A stretch of DNA of 64,000 bases from Streptomyces sp. NBC_00576 (GCF_036345175.1 NZ_CP107780.1:2108001-2172000), one strand, 5' to 3'. Positions 17,174 to 27,390 are shown, numbered from the stretch's first letter. Notes: a model not told the origin generated them from the sequence alone. A program made the numbers and translations.

Positions 17174-17782
17174 TCAGCCCGAGCGGGTGCGCGCGACGCC
17201 CCGTACGTCGATCGCCGTGACCGCCATCGCCAGGGGCCCCGGCGCCAGGAACGCGAGCGGGAGCAGCGTCCAGGCGCACAGGGCGGCGGTCGCCAGGGCG
17301 AGCAGGACGAGGGCGCTGCCGCCCGGGTCGTGTGCGGTGTCCCGGGCCGCGTGGCGTACGGCGGCCGGCCAGTCGGTGAGCGACTCGGGGCGTCCGCAGG
17401 CACGCAGGCCGGTCACAGCCGCGTACGCGCCGATCGCGGCGGCGACGGCCGCGAAGGCCGGGCCGCCCGGCAGGCCGGTGCGGGCGAGCGCCAGGTCGGC
17501 GAGCACCAGCAGGACGCCCGCCACGGCGGCGAGCCCGGCAGCCAGGTCACCGACGCGCAGTCGCTGCCGCAGGAGGCGGAAGTAGCGTCCGGCGGTGGCC
17601 GGGCGGTCCTCCCGGGTACCGCGCAGGATCTCGCAGGCCGTGGAGAGCGCGGCCGGGGCGGTCAGCAGCGGCAGGCTCGCCACCGCCGTGGCGAGGCCGA
17701 CGCTGAGGACGTCCGCGAAGAGGGTCATGCGCGGGCCGAAGATCTCGCCCGGCTCACGGGTCGTACCGCGTATACCGCTCAT
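17174..17782 (-). CDS. DUF624 (YesL-like) membrane protein
   Basis: The 202-aa integral membrane protein has four or five predicted helices and the N-terminal pattern (G-P-R-M, then L-P-L-L-T-A-P-A) of the DUF624/YesL family. It follows the second permease of the ABC operon by 4 bp (permease stop 17787-17789, ATG at 17782), in the same order as in many polysaccharide-uptake operons. The biochemical role of YesL proteins is not known. A structural or regulatory role in the importer is the usual guess. Confidence 0.8.
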   Translation of the reverse strand: MSGIRGTTREPGEIFGPRMTLFADVLSVGLATAVASLPLLTAPAALSTACEILRGTREDRPATAGRYFRLLRQRLRVGDLAAGLAAVAGVLLVLADLALARTGLPGGPAFAAVAAAIGAYAAVTGLRACGRPESLTDWPAAVRHAARDTAHDPGGSALVLLALATAALCAWTLLPLAFLAPGPLAMAVTAIDVRGVARTRSG

Positions 17783-17786
17783 CGGT

Positions 17787-18655
<869 letters not shown>

Positions 18656-18659
<4 letters not shown>

Positions 18660-19600
18660 CGGACGCCCCCTTCGGTGTCGGAGGCGTAGAAGACCCAGGA
18701 GCGTGAGGTCCGGAACAGTACGGCGGTGACTGCACCGATGACGATCAGCAGTACCCAGGCCATCGCGGACGCGTAGCCCATGTGGGAGGCGACGAAGCCC
18801 CGGTCGTAGAGGTAGAGCGTGTAGAAGAGGGTGGAGTCGGCCGGGCCGCCCTTGCCGCCGCTCACCGCGAAGGCGGGGGTGAAGACCTGGAAGGCCTGGA
18901 TCGTCTGGAGGACCAGGTTGAAGAAGATCACCGGGGACAGCATCGGCACGGTGATGGAGAGGAACTGGCGCCATCTGCTCGCGCCGTCCACCTCGGCGGC
19001 CTCGTACAACTCCCCTGGGATCTGCTGGAGTCCGGCGAGGAAGATGACCATCGGCGCGCCGAACTGCCACACCGTCAGCAGGGCCACGGTGACGAGCGCC
19101 CAGCCCGGCTTGAAGATCCAGCCGCCGGTGCCGAAGAGGTTGTCGACGGTGCCGCCCTCGTTGAACAGTGCCCGCCAGACGAGGGCCACGGACATCGAGG
19201 CGCCGAGGAGGGAGGGGGCGTAGAAGGCGGAGCGGTAGAAGGCCCGGCCGCGTTTCATGTTCTTCAGGGCGAGGGCGACGACGAGCGCGAGTCCGAGCTG
19301 GAGCGGGACCGCGATGACGACGTACATGAGGGTCGCGCCCACCGACCGCCAGTAGCGTGGGTCCTCGGTGAACATCTGCGTGTAGTTGCGCAGGCCCACC
19401 CACTTCGGCGAGTTGAACAGGTCGTAGTCGGTGAAGGAGAGATAGAGCGAGACGGCCATGGGGAGCAGGGTGAGCACGCAGGCGCCCAGCACCCACGGGG
19501 ACAGGAACACCCAGGCGGCGCCCTCGCGTTGGCGCCCCGGCCGCTTCACGGGAGTGGTCTTCTCGGTGCGGGCTGGGGCCGGTATCTCGGTGGTGGTCAT
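18656..19600 (-). CDS. Sugar ABC transporter permease (MalF/UgpA type)
   Basis: The 314-aa first permease has a basic N-terminus, six helices and an EAAEVDGASRWRQFLSI loop. The ATG at 19600 overlaps the stop of the solute-binding protein gene (19597), and its own stop overlaps the next permease. The family commonly takes up plant-derived oligosaccharides. The actual sugar is not shown by the sequence. Confidence 0.92.
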
Positions 19601-20943
19601 GACCTCAGCTCCGCCTTCGCCTCGGTGACGTAGTCCTGGGCCGCCTCGCGGGGTGACATGCGTTCGTACGACACCTGGTCGTAGTCGCGCTGGAAGGTGG
19701 TCTGCAGGGCGCTGTCACCCGAAGGGGGCGCCTGGGGCGGGGTGTTGAGCTTTCCTTCGAGGGTGGCCTGGTAGGCGTAGATCGTCTTGTCGAAGTCCTT
19801 CAGCTTCGGGGCGAGTTCCTCGCGGATCGACTCGTTGACGGGGATGCCCCGGGTCGCACCGAGGATCGCCGCGGCCTCGCGGTCGTTGAGCATGAAGTCG
19901 ATGAGCTGGGCGGCCTGTTCGGGGCTGCCGGTGTCGGCGGCGATGCCCATGAACATGGAGGGCTTGAAGTACTGGCCGGGGGTGCCGTCCGCGCCCGACG
20001 GCATGGGGGCGAGGGCGATGCCGTCCGGGATCAGGGCGAGGTATCCGCTGGCCGGGGCGTCCCAGTTCATGTCGGAGAAGGCGGTCCGACGGCCGAGCGG
20101 GGTGTTCTCGACCGAGCCGTCGATCTGGGTGGTCTGCTCGGCGGGCGAGACGACACCCTCCCGGCGAAGCTTGTCGGAGAAGGTCCACCAGCGGGTCAAG
20201 TCGTCGGCGGTGAAGCCGAGTTCATGGCTCTTGGTGTAGAGGGCCTTGCCCTGGCCGCGCAGCCACACCTCGAAGGCGTCCTCGCTGTGCCCGGGGTCGG
20301 TGCCGCCGGGCTTGCCGGTCTTCTCCTTCAACACCCGCATGGCGTCGGCCCATTGGTCCCAGGTCCAGCCGCCGTCCGAGGCGTCGGCGGGCGGCTCCAG
20401 GCCGGCTCCCTTCCACTGCGTGGGGTCGTAGACGACGGTCTCGGTGCCGCGTCCCTGCGGGACGGCGTACTGCTTGCCGTTCAGTTTGCCGGTGGCGAGC
20501 AGTCCTGGCTCGAACTCCCCCGTTTTCAGGGCGTTCTGCTGTGTGCCGAGGTCGAGGAGGACGCCTCCCGAGGCGTACTGGTCGATCATCCGGTAGTCGA
20601 GCTGCATGACGTCGGGGGCGTCGCCGCCGGCCGCTTGGGTCGCCAGTTTCTGCTTGTAGGCGTCGTATCCGGCGAACGAGGTCTGTACGTCGACGTCCGG
20701 ATGCTTCTTCTCGAAGAGGTCGACCGCCGACTGGGTCCTGGCCGCCCGGTCCGGGTTGCCCCACCAGGTGTAGCGCAGGACGACCTTGCCGCCCGCGCTC
20801 GTCGAACCGTCCGTGCCGGAGCAGGCGGTGAGTACGGCACCGAGAGCGAGACCCGCCGCGGTGACGGCGACGCCCGTGCGGGACCGCCGGGACCTTCGGA
20901 AGCTCCAAGGCCTCCAGGACTCCTTTGTCCTGTTTCCGGGCAT
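19597..20943 (-). CDS. Sugar ABC transporter substrate-binding lipoprotein
   Basis: The 448-aa protein has a long basic N-terminus (FRRSRRSRT), a hydrophobic segment and lipobox LTAC with Cys41, so it is an exported lipoprotein. The mature part starts with the TWWGNPDRA strand usual in CUT1 binding proteins and carries DVMQLDYRM near the hinge. ATG 20943 is chosen over the upstream ATG because GAGGTGA lies 7 nt before it. A LacI-type operator sits 22-40 bp upstream. It is the first gene of the 17174-20943 operon. Confidence 0.92.
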   Translation of the reverse strand: MPGNRTKESWRPWSFRRSRRSRTGVAVTAAGLALGAVLTACSGTDGSTSAGGKVVLRYTWWGNPDRAARTQSAVDLFEKKHPDVDVQTSFAGYDAYKQKLATQAAGGDAPDVMQLDYRMIDQYASGGVLLDLGTQQNALKTGEFEPGLLATGKLNGKQYAVPQGRGTETVVYDPTQWKGAGLEPPADASDGGWTWDQWADAMRVLKEKTGKPGGTDPGHSEDAFEVWLRGQGKALYTKSHELGFTADDLTRWWTFSDKLRREGVVSPAEQTTQIDGSVENTPLGRRTAFSDMNWDAPASGYLALIPDGIALAPMPSGADGTPGQYFKPSMFMGIAADTGSPEQAAQLIDFMLNDREAAAILGATRGIPVNESIREELAPKLKDFDKTIYAYQATLEGKLNTPPQAPPSGDSALQTTFQRDYDQVSYERMSPREAAQDYVTEAKAELRS

Positions 20944-20964
20944 GAGTGGGTCACCTCTTTCGCT

Positions 20965-20978
20965 AGAAAGCGCTTCCA
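20965..20978. promoter_or_regulatory. LacI-family operator (AGAAAGCGCTTCCA)
   Basis: The central AAGCGCTT (20968-20975) is a perfect palindrome within GAAAGCGCTTCC, the typical core bound by LacI/GalR regulators of sugar operons in actinobacteria. It lies just upstream of the RBS of the solute-binding protein gene. No LacI gene is present in the window, so the regulator is encoded elsewhere. Confidence 0.6.
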
Positions 20979-21055
20979 CCCCCCTCGCACGACCCTAGGG
21001 AAGGTCCGGATGTCAGAACAAGACCCCTGCACCGCATGGACGGTCCGGCCGCCCG

Positions 21056-22324
21056 TCACCAGGTCAGGTGAAGGCTCTCCGGGGAGCGGTGGATCATCGT
21101 CGGGCGCATGGTGACCGGATGGTCCTCGGCCAGTCGTAGGCCCGGCAGGCGGCTGGTCAACTCCTGCAGCGTGAGGCGGAGTTGTTCGCGGGCGAGCTGG
21201 GAGCCGGGGCAGGCGTGGGCGCCGAAGCCGAAGGCGAGGTGCCGGACCGGGGTGCGGGTGATGTCGAACTCGTCCGGGCCCGGGTGCCGCTCACCGTCCC
21301 GGTTGGCGGCGCCGAAGGCGACGAACAGCGTTGCCCCGGCGGGGAGTTCGGTGCCCGCGAGGGTGACCGGCCGGGTGGTGACACGGCGGAATCCCTGGAG
21401 CGCCGTGTCGTACCGGGCGGCCTCCTCCACGGCAGCCGGGATGCGGTCCGGTTCCGCGCACAGCAGCTCCCACTGGTCCGGGTGCCGGAGCAGATGGAGG
21501 ACCGTCGTGCCGATGAGCGCGGTGGTGGTGAGGTGGCCGGCGATCAGCAGGTTCTGGAGGTGGGAGACGGCCTCATGGCGCTGGTCGAGGGTGAGTTCGG
21601 CGCCGCCGTCGGCGGCAGCAGCATCGGCGTCTCCGGGGTGGGTGACGGACGCGACGATGTCCGTGCAGAGGTCCTCGCGGGGTTCGGCGTGCCGGTCGCG
21701 GGCGTACCGGTCGAGGATGTGCTGCGTCGCCACCATGTCCTGGGCGACGGCGATCTGCTCGTCCTCCGGCAGGGGACGGAAGAGGAGCTCCTCGGCCCGG
21801 TAGCCGCCGTGCACGACGGCCGGTATGTCGGCGGGGGCGAGTCCGACGATCCTGCCGATGACGTCTCCGGGCAGACGGCGGGCGTACGCGGACATCAACT
21901 CGACGTGCCCGGGCTTGCCTTGAACCTGCTCACCGTTCACGAACGCGTCGACCAGGGCGGCGGCGCGCTCGGCTGCGTACGGCAGGACCGCGGCGACCCG
22001 GGCGGGCGAGAGGCCCTTGACGATCGGGGCCCGCAGTTCCTGGTGCTGGGCGCCGTCCGCGCCGACGACCACGGGCCGCCCGCCGAAGCCGCCGCCCAGC
22101 ACGGCGAACGCGGCGGGCGACGGCATGACGTCGGGGCGCAGCGCACCGGCCGACGAGAAGTCCCCGGCGCGGCGCAGCACTTCGCGTACGTCGGCGTCCC
22201 GGGCGACCAGCCAGGCGTCGAGTTCGGGGACGAAGGTCAGCCCCTGGGCGTCACGGGCGCGGGCGTAGTGGGGATAGGGGTCGCTCTGCAACTCGTCGAG
22301 TCTGTCGTGCGGTTGACTGTCCAC
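21056..22324 (-). CDS. Cytochrome P450
   Basis: The 422-aa cytochrome P450 monooxygenase has the heme-ligand loop FGFGAHACPGS (Cys372), the I-helix AGHLTTT oxygen-activation motif and the K-helix ExxR (EEAAR). It is the complete, soluble bacterial class, needing ferredoxin and reductase supplied in trans; none is encoded nearby. GTG 22324 is preferred, with GAAGGG 7 nt upstream, over the longer frame whose first 53 codons look non-coding. It is transcribed away from the SRPBCC gene across a perfect palindrome, and its stop lies 112 bp before the ABC binding-protein gene. The substrate is unknown. Confidence 0.9.
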   Translation of the reverse strand: MDSQPHDRLDELQSDPYPHYARARDAQGLTFVPELDAWLVARDADVREVLRRAGDFSSAGALRPDVMPSPAAFAVLGGGFGGRPVVVGADGAQHQELRAPIVKGLSPARVAAVLPYAAERAAALVDAFVNGEQVQGKPGHVELMSAYARRLPGDVIGRIVGLAPADIPAVVHGGYRAEELLFRPLPEDEQIAVAQDMVATQHILDRYARDRHAEPREDLCTDIVASVTHPGDADAAAADGGAELTLDQRHEAVSHLQNLLIAGHLTTTALIGTTVLHLLRHPDQWELLCAEPDRIPAAVEEAARYDTALQGFRRVTTRPVTLAGTELPAGATLFVAFGAANRDGERHPGPDEFDITRTPVRHLAFGFGAHACPGSQLAREQLRLTLQELTSRLPGLRLAEDHPVTMRPTMIHRSPESLHLTW

Positions 22325-22453
22325 GCGGTGCCCTTCGGCCTGGGTGCGGTGCGGGTCATTGTCACGAGGTCGCGCCCATGCTGCCGTACACGGTGCGGGG
22401 GCGGAAGCGGTCTTCGGGGCACAACCTCGTCGTGGGCCCCACTCCCACCGCGG

Positions 22454-22488
22454 TTCTTGTGCGAGTCGCACAAGAAGTCGCACAAGAA
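22454..22488. promoter_or_regulatory. Perfect 23-bp palindrome plus a third half-site (operator candidate)
   Basis: Arms TTCTTGTGCGA (22454-22464) and its exact reverse complement (22466-22476) flank one base. The right arm is then repeated directly at 22478-22488. The site lies between the divergent P450 and SRPBCC genes, where it could control both. Such symmetry is typical for a dimeric HTH repressor. The regulator is not encoded next to it. Confidence 0.7.
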
Positions 22489-22548
22489 CAGGGGCGACAG
22501 AACCCCGGAACGTGCCGTGCCGCCCCTCGGGTTCCCTACGATCGTGCC

Positions 22549-22989
22549 GTGGTCAACTTCCTCCTCGAACGCACGGTGCCGCTCCCCCTCGACGAGGCCT
22601 GGCGCCGGCTCACGGAGTGGCCCCGCCACGCATCCGTGGTCCCCCTCACCCGCGTCACGCTGCTCACCGACCCGCCGACCCGCCAGGGCACCGTGTTCGT
22701 CGCCCGCTCGGGGATCGGCCCCCTCGCCTTCGACGACCGTATGGAGGTCACCGTCTGGCGGCCCCCGACGGACGACGCCCCGGGTCTCGTCCGCCTGGAG
22801 AAACGCGGCCGGGTCGTCCTGGGCTGGGCGGAGATCGAGGTGGGCCCGGGCCCGGGCGGCCGCTCGCGGGTGGTCTGGCGCGAGGAGTTGCGCGTACGCC
22901 TGCTGCCGTCGCTGTTCGACCGCCTGCTCGGGGTGGCGGCGCGGTATGTGTTCGGGCGGGCGGTGAACCGGCTGCTGAGGATGGGGTGA
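22549..22989 (+). CDS. SRPBCC-family (START-like) protein
   Basis: The 146-aa protein starts at GTG 22549 and opens with the typical NFLLERTVPLPLDEAWRRL helix-strand of the SRPBCC fold. A C-terminal amphipathic helix (LFDRLLGVAARYVFGRAVNRLL) lines the hydrophobic pocket. These small proteins bind hydrophobic ligands, and some are aromatases or cyclases. It is divergent to the P450, so both may act on one lipophilic compound or be induced by it. An upstream ATG at 22378 would add unlikely residues covering the palindrome. Confidence 0.75.
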   Translation: MVNFLLERTVPLPLDEAWRRLTEWPRHASVVPLTRVTLLTDPPTRQGTVFVARSGIGPLAFDDRMEVTVWRPPTDDAPGLVRLEKRGRVVLGWAEIEVGPGPGGRSRVVWREELRVRLLPSLFDRLLGVAARYVFGRAVNRLLRMG

Positions 22990-23167
22990 CCCTCGGCATC
23001 GACGATGCCGGCCTCGCCCCGGTGCTACTCGCCTGCTCCAACGACCGTTCCCGGTCGCCGAGGTCGTCAAGAACCTGGTCACCGTCCTGAACGCCCGGAT
23101 GCCCGGTCCCGACGTGACGGCGCGCGGTTCGGCCGGGGCTTCGAGATCCCGGTTCGAGGGCGTGTGA
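22986..23167 (+). pseudogene. Possible frameshifted fragment of unknown gene
   Basis: Starting at a GTG that overlaps the SRPBCC stop, about 20 codons read LGIDDAGLAPVLLACSND. After a one-base shift near 23048 a second stretch reads FPVAEVVKNLVTVLNARM and ends at a stop at 23165-23167. Both pieces have natural-looking composition, but neither frame covers the whole. It could be a decayed short gene. I do not recognise the family. Confidence 0.3.
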
Positions 23168-23169
23168 CG

Positions 23170-24327
23170 TCAGGCCACGGACCCGATCCGCCCCGCCGGT
23201 ACCGACCCCGAGGTCACGTCGTGATGGATCGGGGTGTGCGCCCCCGTCAGCGAAACCCCGCTCCCGCCACGCCTGTTGGCGACGATCTCCGACGCGATGG
23301 ACAACGCCGTCTCCTCGGGCGTACGAGCGCCGAGGTCCAGCCCGATCGGTGACCTGAGCCGCGCCAACTCCAGCTCTGTGACGCCGACTTCACGCAACCG
23401 CTCGTTCCGGTCCAGGTGGGTCCGGCGGGACCCCATCGCGCCGACGTACGCCACCGGCATCCGCAGTGCGAGCTGGAGCAGGGGTACGTCGAACTTGGCG
23501 TCGTGGGTGAGGACGCACAGGACCGTACGGGCGTCCACAGCCGTCCGTTCCAGGTACCGGTGCGGCCACTCGACGACGATCTCGTCCGCCTCGGGGAAAC
23601 GGGCGGGCGTCGCGAAGACCGGGCGGGCGTCGCACACCGTCACGTGGTAGCCGAGGAACTTGCCCATGCGGGCCAGCGCCGACGCGAAGTCGATCGCGCC
23701 GAACACGATCATGCGGGGCGGCGGCACCGAGGACTCGACCAGGACCGTGAGCGGTGCTCCGCAACGAGAGCCCTGCTCGCCCATCTCCAGGGCGCCGGTG
23801 CGGCCGGCGTCGAGGTAGGCACGCGCCTCGGCGGCCACCGTACGGTCCAGCTCCGGGTGGGCGCCGAAGCCTCCCTCGTACGAGCCGTCCGGGCCGACGA
23901 CCAGGGCGCGGCCCAGCAGTTCTCCCGGGCCGGAGACGATCCGCGCCACGGCCGCCGCCTCCCCGTTCGCGGCGGCGGCCAGAGCCGAGGCGAACACGGC
24001 ACGGACGGGCGCGGACGCCCGTACCGGCGTCACCAGGATGTCGATGACACCGCCGCAGGTCAGGCCCACCGCGAAGGCGTCGTCGTCGCTGTAGCCGAAG
24101 CGTTCGAGGACCGACTCGCCATCTGCCAGGGCCTGTTGGCACAGCTCGTACACCGCGCCCTCCACACAACCGCCGGAGACCGAGCCGATCGCGGTGCCGT
24201 CGGCGTCCACCGCGAGGGCGGCACCGGGCTGACGGGGGCCACTGCCGCTCACGGCCACCACCGTGGCCACGGCGAAGTCACGTCCCTGCTCGACCCACCG
24301 GTGGAGTTCTTCGGCGATGTCCAGCAT
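23170..24327 (-). CDS. XdhC/CoxI-family molybdenum-hydroxylase maturation protein
   Basis: The 385-aa protein has an N-terminal XdhC/CoxI domain (VSGSGPRQPGAALAV, then GSVSGGCVEGAVYE with the conserved Gly-Gly-Cys) and a C-terminal Rossmann-like XdhC domain (GAIDFASALARMGKFLGY). XdhC proteins bind molybdenum cofactor and insert the sulfurated form into xanthine dehydrogenase-type enzymes. ATG 24327 has AAGGAG 6 nt upstream. It lies 74 bp downstream of the large-subunit gene in the same direction and clearly serves that enzyme. Confidence 0.9.
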   Translation of the reverse strand: MLDIAEELHRWVEQGRDFAVATVVAVSGSGPRQPGAALAVDADGTAIGSVSGGCVEGAVYELCQQALADGESVLERFGYSDDDAFAVGLTCGGVIDILVTPVRASAPVRAVFASALAAAANGEAAAVARIVSGPGELLGRALVVGPDGSYEGGFGAHPELDRTVAAEARAYLDAGRTGALEMGEQGSRCGAPLTVLVESSVPPPRMIVFGAIDFASALARMGKFLGYHVTVCDARPVFATPARFPEADEIVVEWPHRYLERTAVDARTVLCVLTHDAKFDVPLLQLALRMPVAYVGAMGSRRTHLDRNERLREVGVTELELARLRSPIGLDLGARTPEETALSIASEIVANRRGGSGVSLTGAHTPIHHDVTSGSVPAGRIGSVA

Positions 24328-24401
24328 CTCGTTCTCCTTGCGGTGTGCGTGGTCGGGTGCGGGTCCGGTGGGGGCTGGTCGCGCACCCGACAACCAACCG
24401 A

Positions 24402-26801
24402 CTACGCCGTACCCGTCAGGTGTTCAGGACGTACCGGTGTCTTCGCCAGTTCCAGTCCCGTCGCGTTGCGGATCGCCGCCAGGACGGCCGGAGTTGACGA
24501 CAGCGTGGGCGCCTCGCCGACCCCTCGGAGGCCGTACGGGGCGTACTCGTCGGCGAGTTCGAGGACGTCGACCGGGATGGTCGGGGTGTCGAGAATGGTG
24601 GGGATCAGGTAGTCCGTGAAGGACGGGTTGCGCACCTTGGCCGTCCTGGGGTCGACGACGATCTCCTCCATGACCGCGATGCCGAGGCCCTGGGTGGTGC
24701 CGCCCTGGATCTGGCCGATGACCGACAGCGGGTTGAGCGCCTTGCCGACGTCCTGTGCGCAGGCCAGTTCGATGACCTTCACCATGCCCAGTTCGGTGTC
24801 GACCTCGACGACGGCCCGGTGCGCGGCGAACGAGTACTGGACGTGTCCGAAGCCCTGCCCGGTGCGGAGATCGAAGGGTTCGGTCGGCCGGTGCCGCCAC
24901 TCCGCCTCGACCTCGACGGCCTCGTCGCCCAGGACGTCCACCAGGTCGGCGAGAACCTCGCCGGCGTCCGTGACGACCTTGCCGCCCTCCAGCAGCAGCT
25001 CGGCTGTGGCCCAAGCGGGGTGGTAGGAACCGAACTTGCGGCGCCCGACCTCCAGGACCTTCTCCCGGACCAGCTCGCACGAGTTCTTGACGGCGCCACC
25101 GGTGACGTACGTCTGCCGGGAGGCCGAGGTCGAACCGGCCGAGCCCACCTGGGTGTCGGCCGGTTGGATCGTCACCTGGGTGACGCCCAGCTCGGTGCGG
25201 GCGATCTGGGCGTGGACGGTGACCCCGCCCTGGCCGACCTCGGCCATCGCCGTATGCACGGTGGCCACCGGCTCGCCGCCGACAACCTCCATACGTACAC
25301 GGGCAGTCGAGTAGTCGTCGAAGCCCTCGGAGAAGCCCACGTTCTTGATGCCGACCGCGTAGCCGATGCCCCGGACGACGCCCTCTCCGTGGGTGGTGTT
25401 GGAGAGGCCGCCCGGCAACTGACGTACGTCCGCCGCCTCGCCCGCCGTCAGCCACTGCTGTTCCGGAGGCAAAGGCATCGCCTTCACTCGGCGCAGGAGT
25501 TCGGCGACCGGGGCCGGGGAGTCGACGGCCTGTCCGGTGGGCAGCAGGGTGCCCTGTTCCATGGCGTTGAGGCGGCGGAACTCGACCCGGTCCATGCCCA
25601 CCGCGTCGGCGAGCTTGTCCATCTGGGCCTCGTAGGCGAAGCAGGCCTGGACCGCGCCGAAGCCGCGCATCGCGCCGCAAGGCGGGTTGTTGGTGTAGAG
25701 GGCGATGCAGTCGATGTCGACGTCGTCGACGACGTACGGGCCGGCGCCGAGCGAGGCCGCGTTGCCGACGACCGCCGCGGAGGTGGAGGCGTACGCGCCG
25801 CCGTCGAGGACGATCCGCGCCTTCAGGTGGGTCAGCTTGCCGTCCTTGGTGGCCCCGTGCTCGTAGATGAGCTTCGCGGGGTGCCGGTGGACGTGGCCGA
25901 AGAAGGACTCGAAACGGTTGTAGACGATCTTCACCGGTTTGCCGGTGCGCAGGGCGAGCAGGCAGGCGTGGATCTGCATCGACAGGTCCTCGCGCCCTCC
26001 GAACGCGCCGCCGACGCCCGAGAGCGTCATCCGGACCTTGTCCTCGGGCAGGCCGAGCACGGGCGCGATCTGGCGCAGGTCGGAGTGCAGCCACTGGGTG
26101 GCGATGTAGAGGTCGACGCCGCCGTCCTCCGCGGGGACGGCCAGTCCCGACTCCGGGCCCAGGAACGCTTGGTCCTGCATGCCGAAGGTGTACTCACCGG
26201 TGACGATGAAGTCGGCGCGTGCGCGGGCGGCTTCGACGTCGCCGCGGACGATCGGCTGGCGGTGGACGATGTTCGGGTGGGCGACGTGACCGAAGTGGCG
26301 GTCGGTGCGGTTGTCGTGGATGAGGATCGCGTCCGGCGCGGTCGCGGAGGCCTCGTCGGTGACGACCGGCAGCTCGCGGTACTCGACCCTGATCTTGGCG
26401 GCGGCGCGGCGCGCGGTCTCCGGGTGGTCGGCGGCGACGATGGCGACCGGTTCACCGTGGTGGCGGACCCTGCCGTGGGCGAGGACCGGGGTGTCCTGGA
26501 TCTCCAGGCCGTAGTTCTTCATGTCGGCCGGCAGATCGTCGTACGTCATGACGGCGTAGACGCCGGGCAGCGCGAGGGCCTCGCCCGTGTCGATCGACAC
26601 GATCTCGGCGTGGGCGACCGGGGAGCGCAGGGTCTGGCCCCAGAGCATGTCCTCGTGCCACATGTCGGAGGAGTACGCGAACTCGCCGGTGACCTTGAGG
26701 ATGCCGTCGGGGCGGAGCGTGGACTCGCCGATGCCGCCTTTGGTCTTCGAGCCCTGGGTGACCTTGGTGGGGGTCCCCAGGGGAGCACTTTTGCCGGGCA
26801 T
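24402..26801 (-). CDS. Xanthine dehydrogenase-family molybdopterin-binding large subunit
   Basis: The 799-aa protein is the molybdopterin subunit of a xanthine dehydrogenase/CO dehydrogenase-type enzyme. Visible motifs are GGAFGGRED (near residue 264), CGAMRGFGAVQ (near 372) and GVGEAP near the C-terminus (about 765), whose Glu is the usual catalytic base. The active-site loop shows the xanthine dehydrogenase-like RGFG pattern, not the AYRCSFR motif of CO dehydrogenase. The start lies one base after the stop of the 2Fe-2S subunit gene. With the divergent PucR gene, purine hydroxylation (xanthine or hypoxanthine) is the best guess. Confidence 0.92.
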   Translation of the reverse strand: MPGKSAPLGTPTKVTQGSKTKGGIGESTLRPDGILKVTGEFAYSSDMWHEDMLWGQTLRSPVAHAEIVSIDTGEALALPGVYAVMTYDDLPADMKNYGLEIQDTPVLAHGRVRHHGEPVAIVAADHPETARRAAAKIRVEYRELPVVTDEASATAPDAILIHDNRTDRHFGHVAHPNIVHRQPIVRGDVEAARARADFIVTGEYTFGMQDQAFLGPESGLAVPAEDGGVDLYIATQWLHSDLRQIAPVLGLPEDKVRMTLSGVGGAFGGREDLSMQIHACLLALRTGKPVKIVYNRFESFFGHVHRHPAKLIYEHGATKDGKLTHLKARIVLDGGAYASTSAAVVGNAASLGAGPYVVDDVDIDCIALYTNNPPCGAMRGFGAVQACFAYEAQMDKLADAVGMDRVEFRRLNAMEQGTLLPTGQAVDSPAPVAELLRRVKAMPLPPEQQWLTAGEAADVRQLPGGLSNTTHGEGVVRGIGYAVGIKNVGFSEGFDDYSTARVRMEVVGGEPVATVHTAMAEVGQGGVTVHAQIARTELGVTQVTIQPADTQVGSAGSTSASRQTYVTGGAVKNSCELVREKVLEVGRRKFGSYHPAWATAELLLEGGKVVTDAGEVLADLVDVLGDEAVEVEAEWRHRPTEPFDLRTGQGFGHVQYSFAAHRAVVEVDTELGMVKVIELACAQDVGKALNPLSVIGQIQGGTTQGLGIAVMEEIVVDPRTAKVRNPSFTDYLIPTILDTPTIPVDVLELADEYAPYGLRGVGEAPTLSSTPAVLAAIRNATGLELAKTPVRPEHLTGTA

Positions 26802-26802
26802 G

Positions 26803-27390
26803 TCAGACCGCCTCTCCCTGTCGGGCCGCCGCCAGCCGGACCGCGTCCATGATCTTCTCGTAGCCCGTGCAGCGGCACAGGTTGCCCGACAGCGCCTCGC
26901 GGATGTCCGCGTCGGTCGGGTTGGGGTTCTGCTCCAGCATCTCGTCGGCGGCGACCAGCAGACCGGGCGTGCAGAACCCGCACTGGACGGCGCCGGCGTC
27001 GATGAACGCCTGCTGGATGGGGGCCAGTTCGACGCCCTCGCCGGTCTGGGAGTCGCTGCTGCCCCTGGGCTCCCAACGCTTGGCCGCGTCAAGTGACGTA
27101 CCGCAGGCGCCCGTTGCGCAACTGCCGTGCTCCGTACGCTGTTTGGCGTAGTCGGCGAGCCCTTCGACGGTGACGACCTCGCGCCCTTCCGCCTGCCCTG
27201 CCGCGACGAGACACGAGCACACCGGTACGCCGTCGAGGCGGACGGTGCACGAGCCGCACTCACCCTGCTCGCAGGCGTTCTTGGAGCCCGGCAGACCGAG
27301 CCGCTCCCGCAGGACGTACAGCAGGGACTCGCCCTCCCACACGTCGTCGGCCTCCTGCGGACGTCCGTTGACCGTGAAATTGACGCGCAT
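26803..27390 (-). CDS. Xanthine dehydrogenase-family 2Fe-2S subunit
   Basis: The 195-aa protein binds two 2Fe-2S clusters: a ferredoxin-like cluster at Cys40, Cys45, Cys48 and Cys60, and a helical-domain cluster at Cys137, Cys140, Cys172 and Cys174 (CGFC, CRC). Between the domains lies an insert of about 38 residues (83-121) with a CATGAC pair. This makes it longer than the usual 155-170 aa. The ATG overlaps the TAA of the FAD subunit by one base. It passes electrons from the molybdenum site to FAD. Confidence 0.92.
   Translation of the reverse strand: MRVNFTVNGRPQEADDVWEGESLLYVLRERLGLPGSKNACEQGECGSCTVRLDGVPVCSCLVAAGQAEGREVVTVEGLADYAKQRTEHGSCATGACGTSLDAAKRWEPRGSSDSQTGEGVELAPIQQAFIDAGAVQCGFCTPGLLVAADEMLEQNPNPTDADIREALSGNLCRCTGYEKIMDAVRLAAARQGEAV

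Noticed and set aside
15589..17403. 604-codon minus-strand frame opposite the SdrD-like gene
   Set aside because: It runs through the 17-bp terminator and antisense to clear SdrD repeats; no RBS.
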